This document shows, piece after piece, positions 35,568 to 44,269 of a DNA stretch of 64,000 nt. Under the pieces are notes generated by a model that saw only the letters and a program-made list of their open reading frames with translations, did not search any database and had not been told where the DNA came from. A program made the translations under genes and the position numbers. Where the stretch lies: contig NZ_JAMBON010000010.1 in assembly GCF_023715655.1 (NCBI RefSeq), forward strand, positions 1-64,000, given 5' to 3'. Origin of the DNA: Oceanobacillus luteolus (lineage in GTDB: Bacteria > Bacillota > Bacilli > Bacillales > Amphibacillaceae). Numbering within the stretch: position 1 is the first letter of the stretch; each line of letters starts with the position of its first letter.

Positions 35568-35599
35568 CCTCCCTGCTGTATTCTCTTACAACAGGGAGG
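35568..35599 (-). terminator. Intrinsic terminator
   Basis: CCTCCCTGCTGT (35568-35579) and ACAACAGGGAGG (35588-35599), with TTTTCTATTATT on the minus strand; it ends the small gene at 35679. Confidence 0.8.
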
Positions 35600-35678
35600 A
35601 TAATGAAATTTTGGTACAGGGTCTGTTATTTTTATATGGAACTCTAGGAATTATGATTGAAGCTTTTTCAAAATCACC

Positions 35679-35906
35679 TTAAATATGTTGACGCAGCATT
35701 TTAACTTGGACCAAGATTTCAATATCTACACAGCTCACTCCATCATCATTTACGATAAAATGTTCGTCCGCCTTTTTGTCATAAAACAAATTATAAAGCT
35801 TTCCGTTTTTTACTCCAATGGCATTTAATCTCTCGGCATCTTCATCTTCAATTAAGAAATGTGTGCATTCTTCATGAGAATCAACAATAGAAAATTGCAG
35901 CTCCAT
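35679..35906 (-). CDS. Small acidic protein, function unknown
   Basis: 75 residues, no TM, alternating hydrophobic/acidic strands (ECTHFLIEDEDAERLNAIG). AAGGGG site before ATG. Between ilvA and a terminator on the same strand; no family recognised. Confidence 0.6.
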   Translation of the reverse strand: MELQFSIVDSHEECTHFLIEDEDAERLNAIGVKNGKLYNLFYDKKADEHFIVNDDGVSCVDIEILVQVKMLRQHI

Positions 35907-35972
35907 TGATTACACCCCTTTATATTTAGAGGGCGTACCTCTTCAGAAGCCGCCCCTTTCCTCCGTCAAGCT

Positions 35973-37175
35973 TTAAATAAACTCTACATGCATATATTTT
36001 TCTTTCAACATCCAATCAATTTGTTCGATATGTGCTTTGTTTCTCGTTTCAACGGATATTTCCACTTGGACGTAGCCTGGAAGGACATCTTTGCCAGCAT
36101 GATGATGAATAACTCGGCGGATATTCGCATCCGTTACGGCAAGTTCATGCAGTAATTGTTCGAGTTCACCTGGTTTATCGTTTAAGATGACTTTGAATGT
36201 GGTGTATCTTCCCGACTCCACTAATCCTCTTTCGATAATCTTGGAAATGAAATTGACATCCACATTTCCACCGCTGACCAGACATACGACATTTTTATTT
36301 TCCAACGGAAGTTTTCCGTAGATAAGGGAAGCTAGTGCTGCTGCACCGGATCCTTCCACCAACAGTTTATTTCTTTCCAACAATAAAAGCATGGTACGCG
36401 CAATTTCCATTTCATCGACAAGAACGATATCATCAACGTAGTTTTGCACGATTTCAAATGTCTTATCACCCGGTTTTTTAACCGCGATTCCGTCAGCCAT
36501 CGTTGGTAATGCATTCACCATGATCGGATTCCTTTCAGCTACAGACCGCTTCATGCTTGGAACTGCGCTTGTTTGGACTCCGTATATTTTGACATTCGGA
36601 TTGATTTCTTTTATCGCCGTGGCTATTCCTGCAATCAAACCACCGCCACCAATCGGACAAACGACAGCGTCCACATCTGGTAGCTGCTCGAGGATTTCCA
36701 AACCGATCGTGCCTTGTCCAACAATCACACCTTCATCATCGAACGCGTGGATAAACGTTGCACCTGTTTCCTGTTGCAGATGACGTGCGTAGTTGTTGGC
36801 GTCATCAAATGTTTCACCTTCTAAAACGACTTTTGCGCCATAGTTTTCGGTCGCTTGAATTTTACTGATTGGCGCTCCTTTTGGCATGACGATTGTGCAT
36901 GGAATGTTCCATGCACTTGCAGAAAACGCAACTCCCTGGGCATGGTTACCAGCAGAAGCCGCAATCACCCCTCGTTTCAGTTCCTCCTCCGTTAGGGAAT
37001 GGACTTTATTGAAAGCACCTCTAACTTTAAAAGAACCCGTTTTTTGCAGGTTTTCTAGTTTTAAATAAATTTCATTATTTGTCAGTTTGCTGAACGTACT
37101 GGAGTACTCAAGATTCGTTTGATGGACAGTTCCCATCATCTTTTCTCTAGCAGTAATTATATCGTCGATGTTCAT
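35973..37175 (-). CDS. ilvA: Threonine ammonia-lyase with ACT domain
   Basis: 400 residues. Fold type II PLP enzyme: PLP Lys in GSFKVRGA, SAGNHAQG loop, phosphate-binding GGGGLIAG. The C-terminal 75 residues form an ACT regulatory domain (FKVILNDKPGELEQLLHELA). It converts threonine to 2-oxobutanoate plus ammonia. A single ACT at 400 residues is shared by TdcB-like catabolic and some biosynthetic enzymes, so the pathway is not settled. No other isoleucine genes are nearby. AAGGAG before the ATG. Confidence 0.9.
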   Translation of the reverse strand: MNIDDIITAREKMMGTVHQTNLEYSSTFSKLTNNEIYLKLENLQKTGSFKVRGAFNKVHSLTEEELKRGVIAASAGNHAQGVAFSASAWNIPCTIVMPKGAPISKIQATENYGAKVVLEGETFDDANNYARHLQQETGATFIHAFDDEGVIVGQGTIGLEILEQLPDVDAVVCPIGGGGLIAGIATAIKEINPNVKIYGVQTSAVPSMKRSVAERNPIMVNALPTMADGIAVKKPGDKTFEIVQNYVDDIVLVDEMEIARTMLLLLERNKLLVEGSGAAALASLIYGKLPLENKNVVCLVSGGNVDVNFISKIIERGLVESGRYTTFKVILNDKPGELEQLLHELAVTDANIRRVIHHHAGKDVLPGYVQVEISVETRNKAHIEQIDWMLKEKYMHVEFI

Positions 37176-37318
37176 TATGATTGCTCCTTATTAATCCGAA
37201 AAAAATCTTCATTATTGTTCTTCCATCTTTAAATTAGTATAAATCATTGTATCTGTAAATGATTTTGGTTGGGAATAAATTCTAGTCATTTAATAATTAT
37301 CCTATCAGAAAAATAAAA

Positions 37319-37352
37319 AACCTCCTAAGATGTAGGTTCTACAACTAGGAGG
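37319..37352 (-). terminator. Terminator of the TOMM/SagB transcript
   Basis: CCTCCTA (37321-37327) and TAGGAGG (37346-37352) with an inner TAG/CTA pairing and TTTTTTATTT on the minus strand. Confidence 0.75.
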
Positions 37353-37377
37353 AAATAAAGCGTCTGACCCTATGCCC

Positions 37378-38717
37378 TCAGCTGCGCAAACTCCCCTTTA
37401 ACCAAGGTCTGGGGCGATAGGGACCAATTGGGATTTGGATTAGACTGGTCTTACCTTGTTCATCTAGTTTATATAGTTCATCAGTCAAATTCGAGTCGAA
37501 TCCAAGAAGCGGGTGGCCTCCCATCCCGAGGGCCGATGCCCCTCAACATTATATAAACAACAGTAAATAGATACACGGGGTTCCCTTCTATACGCTTCAT
37601 CCAAATCATTTCTGTATGAAAAGGCAGTCGTTGCCTCTACGAGAAGAGTTGCTAACTGTTCTTGGCTCACTTTTCCTAAAACAAAAGCCACGTCTGGAGA
37701 AAATCGCTCTTCACAAACCTCGGCGAAATCATACGACAAGGGGTTTACAGGAGGCAATGCCACTTGACGCTCAGCCCGTTCAATTTCAATGTCTTTCTTC
37801 CCTCTGTACACTGGAAATGAGCCTGTCGAAGCCAGTTTGGAAGCTTCGTTCATCGCAGTGATCATCGGATATTCTTTGACCCGTTGTGACCGCTCCAAAT
37901 GTTCGGTTTGAATTGCTGACAGCTCCTGGATTAATTGTTCCGATGTAATATTTTTATTATGCTTCCTTCCATCAGCAGACCAGTTTGTTACTTCTACCGA
38001 TAACGGGATGACACTATATACACTCTCCTCCATTTCAGATAGTCCCAACAGATGATTGATCGCGGAATCAAGAAATTGAAAGTACACACCTGAGGCATAG
38101 CCAAACCTTTTCGTTACCTCCAATAATTGTCCCATAAGCACACCAGCATCCAAGCCTTGAAGTCGATAGGCAAAGTTATTGTATTTAAAGAAATTTTTCC
38201 AGAACATGGTCGAGACAAAAACTGTACCAAAACACGAGGAGATGTCGCAGCGATTGCCGAGGGCTTTGGATAAATAAGAATCAAAATCTCCTTCGCGCAA
38301 TAATACGAGCCGATGGTGTGCTGCATCATAATGGTAGACTCCATCAGGGAGTTCCTCCACTTTCAGATACACGTACAATTCGTTAGGGTACAGCGCCCCA
38401 CCAGATGGAGCAAACCGCCGATAAGAGTGTAAAGGATAGGAATCTTGCTCCTTGGAATCTGCTGGGAAGACCGATTGGCTCCATTGCGTCGTACCGAATA
38501 CATACCAGAGAAAATGACCGACTCGATGAAGATTTGGTTTGGCAGGAGGTTCTCCTCCAGTTAGCATCAACGGCACTTCCAAAGACAATGGAACAGCCGG
38601 TAATCCACGGTAGATTTTATATGCTAGTGGTGCATCGTCCCAATCCACTTCCACATTTGGCTGATTTGCCTTATCAATATCAAACTGCAGATTGTGTAAA
38701 AACTCTTCCAGATTCAT
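37378..38717 (-). pseudogene. SagB-type TOMM dehydrogenase with internal deletion
   Basis: ATG at 38717 after GAGGAGG. The main frame (410 codons, to 37485) covers a full first nitroreductase-like domain (YRRFAPSGGALYPNELYVYL, LQGLDAGVLMGQLLEVT) and the start of a second (VSIYCCLYNVEGH), then runs out of frame. The true C-terminus continues in another frame to 37378: GMGGHPLLGFDSNL, then GKTSLIQIPIGPYRPRPWL. From the usual two-domain length I infer that about 90 codons are missing at about 37520. SagB-type enzymes oxidise azolines to azoles with FMN; this copy is probably inactive or altered. Confidence 0.78.
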
Positions 38718-38737
38718 CTTCTACCTCCTCATCAGCC

Positions 38738-40681
38738 TTAGGGAAACGGGTGCGGATAGGGATTCAGTTGCTCTGGTGTCAACGGTTGTTCCGTATACCC
38801 AAGCTCCATTGGGACGCGGAGTACCCTCTCCAGTCCTGTGAGGCGAGTAAGGTGCTGCCCAAATGTCATTGGCAGCATCCCTGGAATCAGTACTTTTACA
38901 CAATACAATCCGTTTCGTAACGTTTCCGGTGTCGACTGGTCCACTACAATAACATCAAGGTTAGACTTTTGAAACGCCTGAAGGATATCTTGCAAATCCT
39001 CGGTAAGGTCTGCATGATTCGACTTCCACTTGAACTCTTTGAATGTCCTCATTGGTTCATCATTGTTAAGCAAAAAACTTAAACGCTCTTCTGCTTGCGG
39101 TAAACCATAAAGCATGCCATGGTCTTCCATTTGTCTCACCAAAGAAGAGTCATGCAGCATTTTTTCATATTCCTCTTTATTCGCTTCCAATTTTTCATCC
39201 AGGTTCAGCATCATACCTGCGAGCTCATGAATCGCGCCTTTCACTGCCCGTACTGGATCGAGATGGGAGCCGGCTGCGCAGATGAGATTCAATCCCTTTT
39301 CCTTTCTGTTTTTAGCTATTGCAAAAATACTAGGTACACCGTGTTCCATCGTAGCATCATACAAATACAAATCATAGCCAGCAACCGCCCGCATACGTTC
39401 GACCATAAATTCCAACTCTTCGTCATCAGCTGATAAAGGATCGAGCCGTGAAAGATTCAGCTTTGCATACCAAGTCATCAGGAAGGAATCACGTTCGATG
39501 ACTTCCATCATTCCATAGAAAATGGCTTCCTCTAAACTTCCCCCAAGTGCACATCCGTTAGAAGTTTCATAGACAAAACCTTCTGTTCCGTGTCCGATAC
39601 TGTAATAAGCAAGGAGCTCAGGAACTAGGATGGAACGCTCCTCCAACAATGAATAACCCCAAACCCAATCGATGGAACGATCGGGATCAAACGGTTTAAA
39701 TGGAAAAACAGGTTGCGCATAGTTTTCCTTCGCGTGCACGCCGACACTCAAAGGATTGAGTGCTTGATTTTCCAGATTACGATAACTATCACGGGTTACC
39801 GTCCGTTTGCCACGTGGCTTTAAACCACAATATCGCTCCAACCCTTCTAAGATTGCCGTCAATACACTTTCTTCATAGACATGGGTTCGGCCACCGGTTC
39901 TCTCGTCCCCGGCTAACATCGGCAGATTAACACTCACATCAGCAAATGGAGTCACGAGATCATAGATTTTACTGTTCAAAACTCCCGTACGGTTATCCAA
40001 ATAGTCTGTGACAATAACTTCTTTCATCTCATCCAATGAACGGCTGCGGAAACTGCCGGAACTGACTTTCGGACTTGGTTCTAGTGGAATTCGGGCTAAT
40101 TCCTCTGTATCGTCAGGTAATCCACCGCAGACTGGACACAACGGATTGGGCAGAAAATAATGTGACGAGGTCCTCAGTGTTTTCAGATCAATGAGAAGAA
40201 CCTTTCCGTCTGCATCTACCTGGTCACCCCGTAATACTTTCTGTACCTCCACGTTTATCAGGTGAGCCATTTGCAAAAGTCCGTTTCTTGAAGCCCACGG
40301 GTCACTTCCAATACCTCCACCTGCAGCCAGCTTTTGCTGTACTTCCACCATTTCCGTGCGATCACGCCCGCCCATAAAACGCCTCATATCCGCACATTGA
40401 GAACAGCCTGCCTTGCCAGGTTGGACAAACGGACCAACTACCCCTTCCCCAAATGAAATGAAGCCTCTGAGCCAAGGAGTATCCGTTTGTTGTAATAACT
40501 TTTCCGCTTTTTGATGTATCGAAGGTTTCCAACCATCATCTAACATAAGCACCAAATCTGTATTACTTGGAATACTTTCCCCGAGATTCGACTTACGGAA
40601 AACGAGATGATGTGCTGCCAGTTCTTCACTTACAAAACCAGCAAGCACCCCTTCCCCGACGATCAACACGAAGGAATTCAT
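38738..40681 (-). CDS. TOMM cyclodehydratase, fused C/D (YcaO) protein
   Basis: About 647 residues from the ATG at 40681 (GGAGG seven bases upstream). The N-terminal third is the E1-like/leader-binding partner with two Cys pairs for Zn (CSQCADMRRF and LCPVCGG). The rest is YcaO, with ATP-site parts (ILEGLERYCG, EAIFYGMMEVIERDSFL) and the Pro-rich end NPYPHPFP typical of TOMM YcaO. It turns Cys/Ser/Thr of a precursor peptide into azolines with ATP. With the following SagB gene it is a heterocycloanthracin-type cluster. No precursor gene lies near; in that class the precursor can be encoded elsewhere. Confidence 0.9.
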   Translation of the reverse strand: MNSFVLIVGEGVLAGFVSEELAAHHLVFRKSNLGESIPSNTDLVLMLDDGWKPSIHQKAEKLLQQTDTPWLRGFISFGEGVVGPFVQPGKAGCSQCADMRRFMGGRDRTEMVEVQQKLAAGGGIGSDPWASRNGLLQMAHLINVEVQKVLRGDQVDADGKVLLIDLKTLRTSSHYFLPNPLCPVCGGLPDDTEELARIPLEPSPKVSSGSFRSRSLDEMKEVIVTDYLDNRTGVLNSKIYDLVTPFADVSVNLPMLAGDERTGGRTHVYEESVLTAILEGLERYCGLKPRGKRTVTRDSYRNLENQALNPLSVGVHAKENYAQPVFPFKPFDPDRSIDWVWGYSLLEERSILVPELLAYYSIGHGTEGFVYETSNGCALGGSLEEAIFYGMMEVIERDSFLMTWYAKLNLSRLDPLSADDEELEFMVERMRAVAGYDLYLYDATMEHGVPSIFAIAKNRKEKGLNLICAAGSHLDPVRAVKGAIHELAGMMLNLDEKLEANKEEYEKMLHDSSLVRQMEDHGMLYGLPQAEERLSFLLNNDEPMRTFKEFKWKSNHADLTEDLQDILQAFQKSNLDVIVVDQSTPETLRNGLYCVKVLIPGMLPMTFGQHLTRLTGLERVLRVPMELGYTEQPLTPEQLNPYPHPFP

Positions 40682-40752
40682 CATGAATCCTCCTCTCGCA
40701 ACAAAACACCAAATACTAACAATAAATTTTCTTACCAATCACTCTTTCTCCA

Positions 40753-40786
40753 TAAAAAAAGCCCCCATTACAATGGAGAGCCTTGG
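40753..40786 (-). terminator. Probable terminator between S9 peptidase and TOMM genes
   Basis: On the minus strand CTCTCCATT pairs with AATGGGGG (two G-U pairs) and is followed by seven T. It would separate the peptidase transcript from the TOMM genes, which then need their own promoter in the 70 bp that follow. Confidence 0.6.
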
Positions 40787-40795
40787 ATAAATATT

Positions 40796-42580
40796 TTATA
40801 GTTTTCCTATACACTGCTTCAAAAAAGCAGCTATCATCGAGTAAACAGTAATTTCATTCTCTGGATTCACTAGTTTATGCCCTTCCCCTTCCATCCGATG
40901 ATATGTAACCGAGTGCCCTCGTTGCTTCAGTTTATGGACGATTTGTTCCGACTCGCCAATGGGGACACGGGGATCATTCACACCGTGGATGACTAGCAAG
41001 GGCGCTATAATTTCATCAGCATGATGTAGAGGATCTATCTGATTAAAAAAATCCCCATCTTCTTCAACCGTACCGTATTCCATTTCTCTTTGCCACTTCC
41101 TCCATGGACTAGTTGTTTCGATGAACGTTCGCAGACTCGACATTCCTACAATATCAACCGCGGCCACCCATAATTGGGGATAGTGACTAATCGCCGCCAG
41201 CGTTAAAAAGCCGCCATAACTTCCCCCGATAATAACAATTTTCTCTTCATCAATGCTTGAATCTTGTTTAAGCCAATCCACCATGGATATGACATCTTTT
41301 ACTGCATCCATCCGTTTCCGTCCATCATCCAAATGAGTATATGTCTTTCCGTATCCTGTACTTCCGCGGAAATTAGGAACTGCGACAGCATAGCCTTTGC
41401 TTAGTAAAAATTGCAAGAGTGGATGGTAGGAAGCTCGGCTTTGACTTTCCGGTCCTCCATGAAGATAGATGACAACAGGAAGTTTCTTGGAAGTTTTCTT
41501 TGGCTTATAGTAAAAAAATGGGATGTTAAGACCGTCAAATGAACGATAGGATAGTAAGCTAGGCTTGATTGGTTTTCTTTCTATAAAAGATTTGCTTAAC
41601 TTCATTAACGGTTGGGTCTGTAGGGTTGGAAGATGAAGAACCCATAATTCTTGAGGGTGTTCCGGCCCATTCAATTGAAAGAGCAGCATTTTTCGTCGAG
41701 GTAAAAAAGTGAGATTAGTGATTACACCCATTGGGGTGTCCCATGTATAAAGAGCCCCTTGTTTCAAATCAAATAAATATCCTTTAGAGATTCCACCTTG
41801 ATTTTCGGTAAAAGCAAACAAGCTAGTCTCCTTATGATAGGCCAATCCTTCGAAATCCCAATTTCCCCGCAGCAGCCAAGTCAGCTTTTTCGTAGATAGA
41901 TGAACACATGCCAGTCCGTAGAATTCACTATCTTTGTTGGATAATAAATATACCATTTCCCCACATGGACTGAAATGGACATCACGGTAACTTGCTCCAT
42001 CTGAATGATTTGTAATCCAGTCGATTTCCCCAGTTACAAGCGATAAAACTCCTAAATCATGGTCCATTGGGGAGTTCGCTCTTCTGACTAATAATGCATT
42101 TCCATCCGGAAACCATTTCGCCACTGAAAATATTCCATCTTCAGCAAATAATAAATGAATCTCAAATGTTTCTAGACACTGGAGATAAATATCTAAAAAG
42201 GCTTGATTCCTTCGATTGCTGGACCAGGCAATCCATTTCCCATCAGGGGAGCAGCCCCCATAGCGATGAACATGTTCTGGAGAATCAGTCAGTGGGATAA
42301 GATTTTTATTTTCCTTCAGTAGATATAATTGCTCCCTTTCATCCCCCGTCAAATCCATGCCGATAATTAAATCCGAAGTACCCGTAACATATCTGGCGAA
42401 CGTAATTCTATCTAACTCTAAAGCCGGATGCTGTGGTCCTCTTTGACCGAGAATCCACTTCTCTATTCGTGGCTTTCCCATATATTTTACAACTACACTT
42501 AGTTGATCACGATTCGGCTCATAATCAAAGTCACTAATCATCGGCTGATTCACATAAGGGTCTGGAACCATATTGTTCAT
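40796..42580 (-). CDS. S9-family prolyl oligopeptidase-like serine peptidase
   Basis: About 594 residues from the ATG at 42580 (GGTGGGAAGG upstream; M at 42571 is also possible). N-terminal beta-propeller of about 340 residues (GGCSPDGKWIAWSSNRR, VHFSPCGEMVYLLS), then alpha/beta hydrolase: nucleophile GGSYGG, Asp in HGVNDPRVP, His in GEGHKL. It cleaves short peptides or acyl-peptides in the cytoplasm. It lies directly upstream of the TOMM genes and might process the product or leader, but no direct evidence links them. Confidence 0.88.
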   Translation of the reverse strand: MNNMVPDPYVNQPMISDFDYEPNRDQLSVVVKYMGKPRIEKWILGQRGPQHPALELDRITFARYVTGTSDLIIGMDLTGDEREQLYLLKENKNLIPLTDSPEHVHRYGGCSPDGKWIAWSSNRRNQAFLDIYLQCLETFEIHLLFAEDGIFSVAKWFPDGNALLVRRANSPMDHDLGVLSLVTGEIDWITNHSDGASYRDVHFSPCGEMVYLLSNKDSEFYGLACVHLSTKKLTWLLRGNWDFEGLAYHKETSLFAFTENQGGISKGYLFDLKQGALYTWDTPMGVITNLTFLPRRKMLLFQLNGPEHPQELWVLHLPTLQTQPLMKLSKSFIERKPIKPSLLSYRSFDGLNIPFFYYKPKKTSKKLPVVIYLHGGPESQSRASYHPLLQFLLSKGYAVAVPNFRGSTGYGKTYTHLDDGRKRMDAVKDVISMVDWLKQDSSIDEEKIVIIGGSYGGFLTLAAISHYPQLWVAAVDIVGMSSLRTFIETTSPWRKWQREMEYGTVEEDGDFFNQIDPLHHADEIIAPLLVIHGVNDPRVPIGESEQIVHKLKQRGHSVTYHRMEGEGHKLVNPENEITVYSMIAAFLKQCIGKL

Positions 42581-42861
42581 TTCCTTCCCACCCATTCTTT
42601 GTTGATATAAAAGTATGGCCTTATACTTCATATAAAAAAACGTTCAGATTCATTATATTTGGGCAAAGTTGGAAGTATGCATGGCAGGAAGATAGGAACA
42701 GGTTTACAGGTTTACAGAATATAGAACATAAAAATAATACTCCCCTCTTGCCGCCTCTATGAGATGGACAATTTAAGGGAGAGTAATTTTTTCGAGTTAC
42801 TACCATTTTATAGCTGTATGCTATGCTTCGAACTGAAGAATTTTAAATTCTTAAAATAATC

Positions 42862-42880
42862 ACTATTATGATATAATAGT
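42862..42880. promoter_or_regulatory. Dyad overlapping the glpP promoter
   Basis: ACTATTAT-GAT-ATAATAGT, perfect 8-bp arms. The right arm contains a TATAAT -10 box (42872-42877) about 30 bp before the glpP start, so a protein bound here would block the promoter. Confidence 0.4.
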
Positions 42881-42907
42881 AGAAATCACCATGAGGGGGT
42901 CATTCTT

Positions 42908-43474
42908 TTGGATAATATTGTCGATCTAGTCGAATCTCAAGTCATTGCATCTGTAAATGAAAAAAATCATTTAGAATTAGCTGCTAAATCCAATGCTAAC
43001 ATTGTATTTCTATTAACCGGAAACCTCATAACTACTAAAAAATATCTCGATCAATTAAAAAAGTATAATAAGACAACGTTCATCCATGTTGATTTTATTG
43101 ATGGCTTATCCAATACAAGAAGTGCTATCGAATACATAGCCAATGTTTGGCAACCAAAAGGAATCATTACAACGAAAAGCAACCTAATCAAATTCGCAAA
43201 GGAAGAAGGTCTCATGACGATTCAGCGTATTTTCCTCATCGATGGAAGCGCTATGAGAAAAGGCATCGAAATCTCCCATGCAAGCAGACCTGATGCCATA
43301 GAAGTCCTTCCCGGAATCATGCCATCCATCATTGACAATTTAACAAAACTAACTCGCCTACCAATTATTGCAGGAGGGTTAATCAGCGAAAAACAGCAAA
43401 TTATTGACGGACTGGAAGCAGGTGCACTAGCTATGTCTGCAGGTGATCCGCAGCTTTGGAATCTAAATCTCTAG
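42908..43474 (+). CDS. glpP: Glycerol-3-phosphate-responsive antiterminator
   Basis: 188 residues, TTG start after AGGGGG. The whole length fits GlpP: VIASVNEKNHLELAAKSNAN at the start, FIHVDFIDGLSN, RPDAIEVLPGIMPSII and PIIAGGLISEKQQI. In B. subtilis GlpP binds glycerol-3-phosphate and opens terminators in glpD, glpFK and glpTQ leaders. No glpFKD here. Instead it sits beside an organophosphate ABC transporter and a phosphodiesterase with hairpin leaders. The 3' end overlaps the convergent HAD gene by 44 bp. Confidence 0.92.
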   Translation: MDNIVDLVESQVIASVNEKNHLELAAKSNANIVFLLTGNLITTKKYLDQLKKYNKTTFIHVDFIDGLSNTRSAIEYIANVWQPKGIITTKSNLIKFAKEEGLMTIQRIFLIDGSAMRKGIEISHASRPDAIEVLPGIMPSIIDNLTKLTRLPIIAGGLISEKQQIIDGLEAGALAMSAGDPQLWNLNL

Positions 43475-44249
43475 TTAAGTTCGGCAATTCTTTAATACTA
43501 TCAATAATAAAATCTGGTTGGTCTTTTGCATGCCTTACCATACTTTTTTCTGTAATACCGGTTAGCACGAGAACAGAGTTTACACCATAGTCATTTCCCA
43601 TCCGAATATCAGTCTCTAACCGGTCTCCCACCATGTAACAATTACCAGGCGGCAGTTTCAATATGTCATCGACAATAAATCTAGCAGCAAGCGGAGAAGG
43701 CTTACCTAGAATGATATCGACTTTTTCTCCGGTCGCCCCCTCCATCGCTCCGATCATTGCCCCACAATCCGGTATTTGTCCTCCTTTAATAGGACAGGTA
43801 CGATCAGGATTCGTTGCCACGACAACCGCTCCGTTTTTCCATGCTTGGAATGCACGATTCAGTTTTTCATAAGTGAAGTCCCTATCCCAGCCTAATACAA
43901 CGTAGCTGACTTCCGTTTCATTATCTGATACCTCTATCCCCATATCGGCGAGTTCATCCAATAAAGGCTGTTCCCCGATGACCATCACTTTTTCATCTGG
44001 ACCCATTCTAGAGCTAAGATATCGGGCAGTAAGATAGTTCGAGTTCACTACGTGTTCATGACTAACATCAATCCCAAGCCTTTGTAACTTTTTTACATAG
44101 CTATCGATCGTATCAATTGATTTATTCGTCAAAAACACAATTTTATGACCATCATTTCTTAATTCCTGTATCGCCTCTATTGCGCCATCAATCAACAGGT
44201 CATCAACATAAATCGTTCCATCTAAATCAAAGATATACCCTCTTTTCAA
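43431..44249 (-). CDS. HAD-IIA phosphatase (NagD/AraL-like)
   Basis: 272 residues from the TTG at 44249 (AAGGAGGG upstream; the frame begins at 44270 before the site). Motif I GYIFDLDGTIY, motif II FLTNKS, motif III Lys in LGKPSP, motif IV GDRLETDI, and the class-IIA cap. Such enzymes dephosphorylate small sugar or glycerol phosphates. It starts 20 bp after the permease gene stop, so it is the last gene of the ABC transporter operon and may act on the imported ester. Confidence 0.85.
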   Translation of the reverse strand: MKRGYIFDLDGTIYVDDLLIDGAIEAIQELRNDGHKIVFLTNKSIDTIDSYVKKLQRLGIDVSHEHVVNSNYLTARYLSSRMGPDEKVMVIGEQPLLDELADMGIEVSDNETEVSYVVLGWDRDFTYEKLNRAFQAWKNGAVVVATNPDRTCPIKGGQIPDCGAMIGAMEGATGEKVDIILGKPSPLAARFIVDDILKLPPGNCYMVGDRLETDIRMGNDYGVNSVLVLTGITEKSMVRHAKDQPDFIIDSIKELPNLTRDLDSKAADHLQT

Positions 44250-44269
44250 ACTAACCCTCCTTAGGAGCA

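Noticed and set aside
38405-38920. 171-codon plus-strand frame
   Set aside because: Antisense to the well-supported SagB and YcaO genes.
42621-42806. 61-codon minus-strand frame with several Cys, considered as the TOMM precursor
   Set aside because: No leader-core layout, no ribosome binding site, and hydrophobic instead of Gly/Ser/Thr-rich C-terminus.
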